From Nostoc sp. FACHB-892 (GTDB lineage: Bacteria > Cyanobacteriota > Cyanobacteriia > Cyanobacteriales > Nostocaceae): a stretch of DNA of 64,000 nt. Under the pieces are notes generated by a model. It saw nothing but the letters and a program-made list of their open reading frames with translations. It searched no databases and was not told the DNA's origin. The translations under genes and the position numbers were made by a program. Below are positions 62,182-64,000 of this stretch, piece after piece (within the stretch, counting starts at the first letter, position 1; each line of letters begins with the position of its first letter). The stretch is taken from the NCBI RefSeq assembly GCF_014698795.1, contig NZ_JACJTR010000026.1, positions 1 through 64,000 on the forward strand, given 5' to 3'.

Positions 62182-63699
62182 TTATAAATTAACTGGAATA
62201 CAAACATCTGGCGCACACAACCCAAGAAACTCTAGTGTTGTCACCTCAAGAGTATTCAAACGCAAGCGACGGATGGCATGATTATTAGTATCAGCAATAT
62301 ATAGATATGAACCAATTGCACTCAATCCCGAAGGTTCAAAAAACCGAGTGTTTTTACCCTGGCCATCTTGTAAACCACTAGTACCATCTCCTAAAACTGT
62401 TTGACAATTCCCTGTACTGGGATTTACTAATTTAATTTTGTGATTGTAAGTATCTGCTACCCACAAAAAATTTTCAGCATATTCCACTCCTAAACAGTGC
62501 TGTAAACGAACATCTTCACCTAGTCCATCTACATCACCAAAACCAAATAAACTGCCGCTACCGCAAACAGTTCGCACTTGGTACGGTTCTACAATTCCAA
62601 CACCGCGAATTGAGCTAACTTCACTGTCAGCAATATATAATTCATTCCCATCGGTGCTAATACCGCTAGGTTGAGCAAAAGCAGATTCGGTAAGTGAACC
62701 ATCAACGCAAGCTTCTGCACCAGTACCTGCATAAGTTTTGATGATACTAGTTTCTAAATCCATTTCCCAAATTTGATGAGGCCCAGCCATTGCAATAAAC
62801 AAGGTATTTCCCACTTTCACTAAATCCCAAGGGGAATTTAGCGCAGTTTCTAAACCAGTACCGCCATGAGGAAGGATATTGCGGCTTTGTTCACCTGTTC
62901 CTGCGATCGCTTCCACTACTTGACGTTTCAAATCAACTCGCCGCAGGGTATGATTTTCTGTATCAGCAACATAAAGAATTTCATTTTCGGCATCATAAGC
63001 CATTCCCTGTGGTGCAAAAAATTGCGCTTCGTTAAAAGCACCATCAGTTAAGCCAGATTTTCCACTACCAATCAAGTGTAAAATTTCCCCATCAAAGCCA
63101 CTCATAATCAAGCGATGATGTCCAGAGTCAGCGATGAATAAACCTGTTGGAGTAGCTAGAACTTTACCAGGAAAAGCTAGGGGTGTGATTAATGGTTGGC
63201 GCTGTTTTTCTAAAGTCAAGCTGATTTCTTGAAAATTAATTGTGCCTTTCTCTTGGTGTTGCTGAATTACCTTTTGAATTAACTCGTCCAAAGTGTCACG
63301 ATTTCCTTCACCAGAAATCTGGCCAATTACGTAACCTTCTGGATCAATAATTATTAACGTAGGCCAAGCACGCACAGCATACCCTTCCCAAATGCGAAAA
63401 TCTCTGTCAACAACAACTGGATGTTCAATGTCGTAGCGCAGGATAGCTTGACGAATGTTTTCTGTTTCTTTTTCGTTGTCAAATTTGGCAGAGTGAACGC
63501 CGATAACAGTAAGGCTATCTTTATATTTTTGTTCTAAATATTTCAGGTTTGGCAGAATATGCAGACAATTGATGCAACAGTATGTCCAAAAGTCTAAAAT
63601 TACGACTCTACCCCTGGCTTGTTTTAGAGACAAGGGTTTTTCGGTGTTTAGCCAAGAGTAATTTTGTGGTAATTCTGGCGCTCTAACACGGGGAATCAT
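62182..63699 (-). CDS. Thioredoxin-like plus NHL-repeat protein
   Basis: 505 residues. The N-terminal ~150 form a thioredoxin/TlpA-like domain with a redox motif CCINC (Cys42-x-x-Cys45) after LDFWTY. The rest is a beta-propeller of NHL repeats (ILYVADTENHTLRRVDL, GLFIADSGHHRLIM, LWVADTYNHKIKLVNPS, YLYIADTNNHAIRRLRL). The layout matches the animal NHLRC2 family. No signal peptide is visible, so it may be cytosolic, with the propeller binding a partner. ATG start at 63699. Confidence 0.88.
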   Translation of the reverse strand: MIPRVRAPELPQNYSWLNTEKPLSLKQARGRVVILDFWTYCCINCLHILPNLKYLEQKYKDSLTVIGVHSAKFDNEKETENIRQAILRYDIEHPVVVDRDFRIWEGYAVRAWPTLIIIDPEGYVIGQISGEGNRDTLDELIQKVIQQHQEKGTINFQEISLTLEKQRQPLITPLAFPGKVLATPTGLFIADSGHHRLIMSGFDGEILHLIGSGKSGLTDGAFNEAQFFAPQGMAYDAENEILYVADTENHTLRRVDLKRQVVEAIAGTGEQSRNILPHGGTGLETALNSPWDLVKVGNTLFIAMAGPHQIWEMDLETSIIKTYAGTGAEACVDGSLTESAFAQPSGISTDGNELYIADSEVSSIRGVGIVEPYQVRTVCGSGSLFGFGDVDGLGEDVRLQHCLGVEYAENFLWVADTYNHKIKLVNPSTGNCQTVLGDGTSGLQDGQGKNTRFFEPSGLSAIGSYLYIADTNNHAIRRLRLNTLEVTTLEFLGLCAPDVCIPVNL

Positions 63700-63880
63700 A
63701 AAGTATCCTTTACTAAAGTTAGCTTATCACTTTAAATTAAGAGCAGTCTTTATGCATATTTTGCTGCTTTTTTACACAGTTTATACACAATAATTAAATA
63801 TAAAAGGGAGACGACGGCTTAGATCGATTTATCATAATTTAAAGTATAATTTTCCTTTCAACCAGTGTCAGATCAAGTTT

Positions 63881-64000
63881 ATGAACACTGTTTATGTTTC
63901 AGATTTAGACGGTACATTGCTTGGAGATAATGCAATTCTTTCTGCTTTCAGCAAAAAAATTATTTGTGAACTCTTGCATCAAGGACTACAGTTTACTATA
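63881..64000 (+). CDS. HAD-type phosphatase, Cof-like, partial
   Basis: The first 40 residues of a gene cut by the window edge. VYVSDLDGTLL carries the D-x-D-G-T-L nucleophile motif of HAD phosphatases, and the following ILSAFSKKIICELLHQGLQF fits the Cof/sugar-phosphatase start. ATG at 63881; the rest is outside the window. Confidence 0.75.
   Translation, partial: MNTVYVSDLDGTLLGDNAILSAFSKKIICELLHQGLQFTI

Overview
The window is chromosomal DNA of a filamentous, Nostoc/Anabaena-like cyanobacterium. The evidence is the very frequent HIP1 octamer gcgatcgc, heptanucleotide tandem repeats (actccta, attgggc, aaaatcc types), and cyanobacterial genes: a CpcS/CpeS-type bilin lyase, a CpcG rod-core linker, NdhH with the cyanobacterial NDH-1 sequence pattern, a CAAD-domain protein, a KGK-domain protein, and DUF3119/DUF3086 proteins. 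It is a mosaic of housekeeping genes, accessory modules and many decaying gene fragments.

Layout. 0-2 kb: an internally deleted prokaryotic Argonaute remnant and an OGFr-like gene. 2-11 kb: aroH, sppA, an MlaE-type lipid permease, DUF3119, DUF3086, plsY, an LpxB-related glycosyltransferase and a half-size lipid-exporter ABC protein, so much of this stretch is envelope or lipid biology. 12.4-22.3 kb: nine minus-strand genes that read as a type IV secretion apparatus in the order B2-B3-B4-B5-B6-B8-B8-B10-B9, with no relaxase, coupling protein or VirB11 in view. 22.9-34.6 kb: a NifS remnant, pyrE, a tRNA with CAU anticodon, a CNNM/CorC protein, queC, a Gfo/Idh dehydrogenase, dedA, a chromosomal ParM/ParR-like pair and ilvD. 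35-38.5 kb: two tandem RTX-type calcium-binding repeat proteins whose 5' and 3' flanks are also duplicated. 38.6-46 kb: a 1043-residue membrane protein with six ~97-residue repeats, divergent from a group of stress-type genes (duplicated glycine-zipper general stress protein, BON lipoprotein, CAAD protein, acidic hydrophilic protein). 46-54.6 kb: an AraC regulator next to a divergent ndhH, a phosphoesterase, a lipid kinase, hemC and glgA. 55-64 kb: an AT-rich acyltransferase, a phycobilisome group (lyase, SprT-like zincin, CpcG), an RluA-type pseudouridine synthase, Uma2, KGK, a thioredoxin-NHL protein and the start of a HAD phosphatase.

The systems most worth attention are the T4SS-like cluster, the ParMR-like pair, the giant repeat protein with its stress neighbours, and the zincin fused by TGAATG to the bilin lyase. 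A second theme is gene decay. Argonaute, NifS and Uma2 genes each survive as short pieces in which the two ends are joined after loss of the catalytic middle. An ISAs1-type transposase piece, a second Uma2 tail and a MITE-like element with 13-bp inverted ends are also present.

All family assignments come from reading the translated sequence and recalled family patterns. No database search was run.
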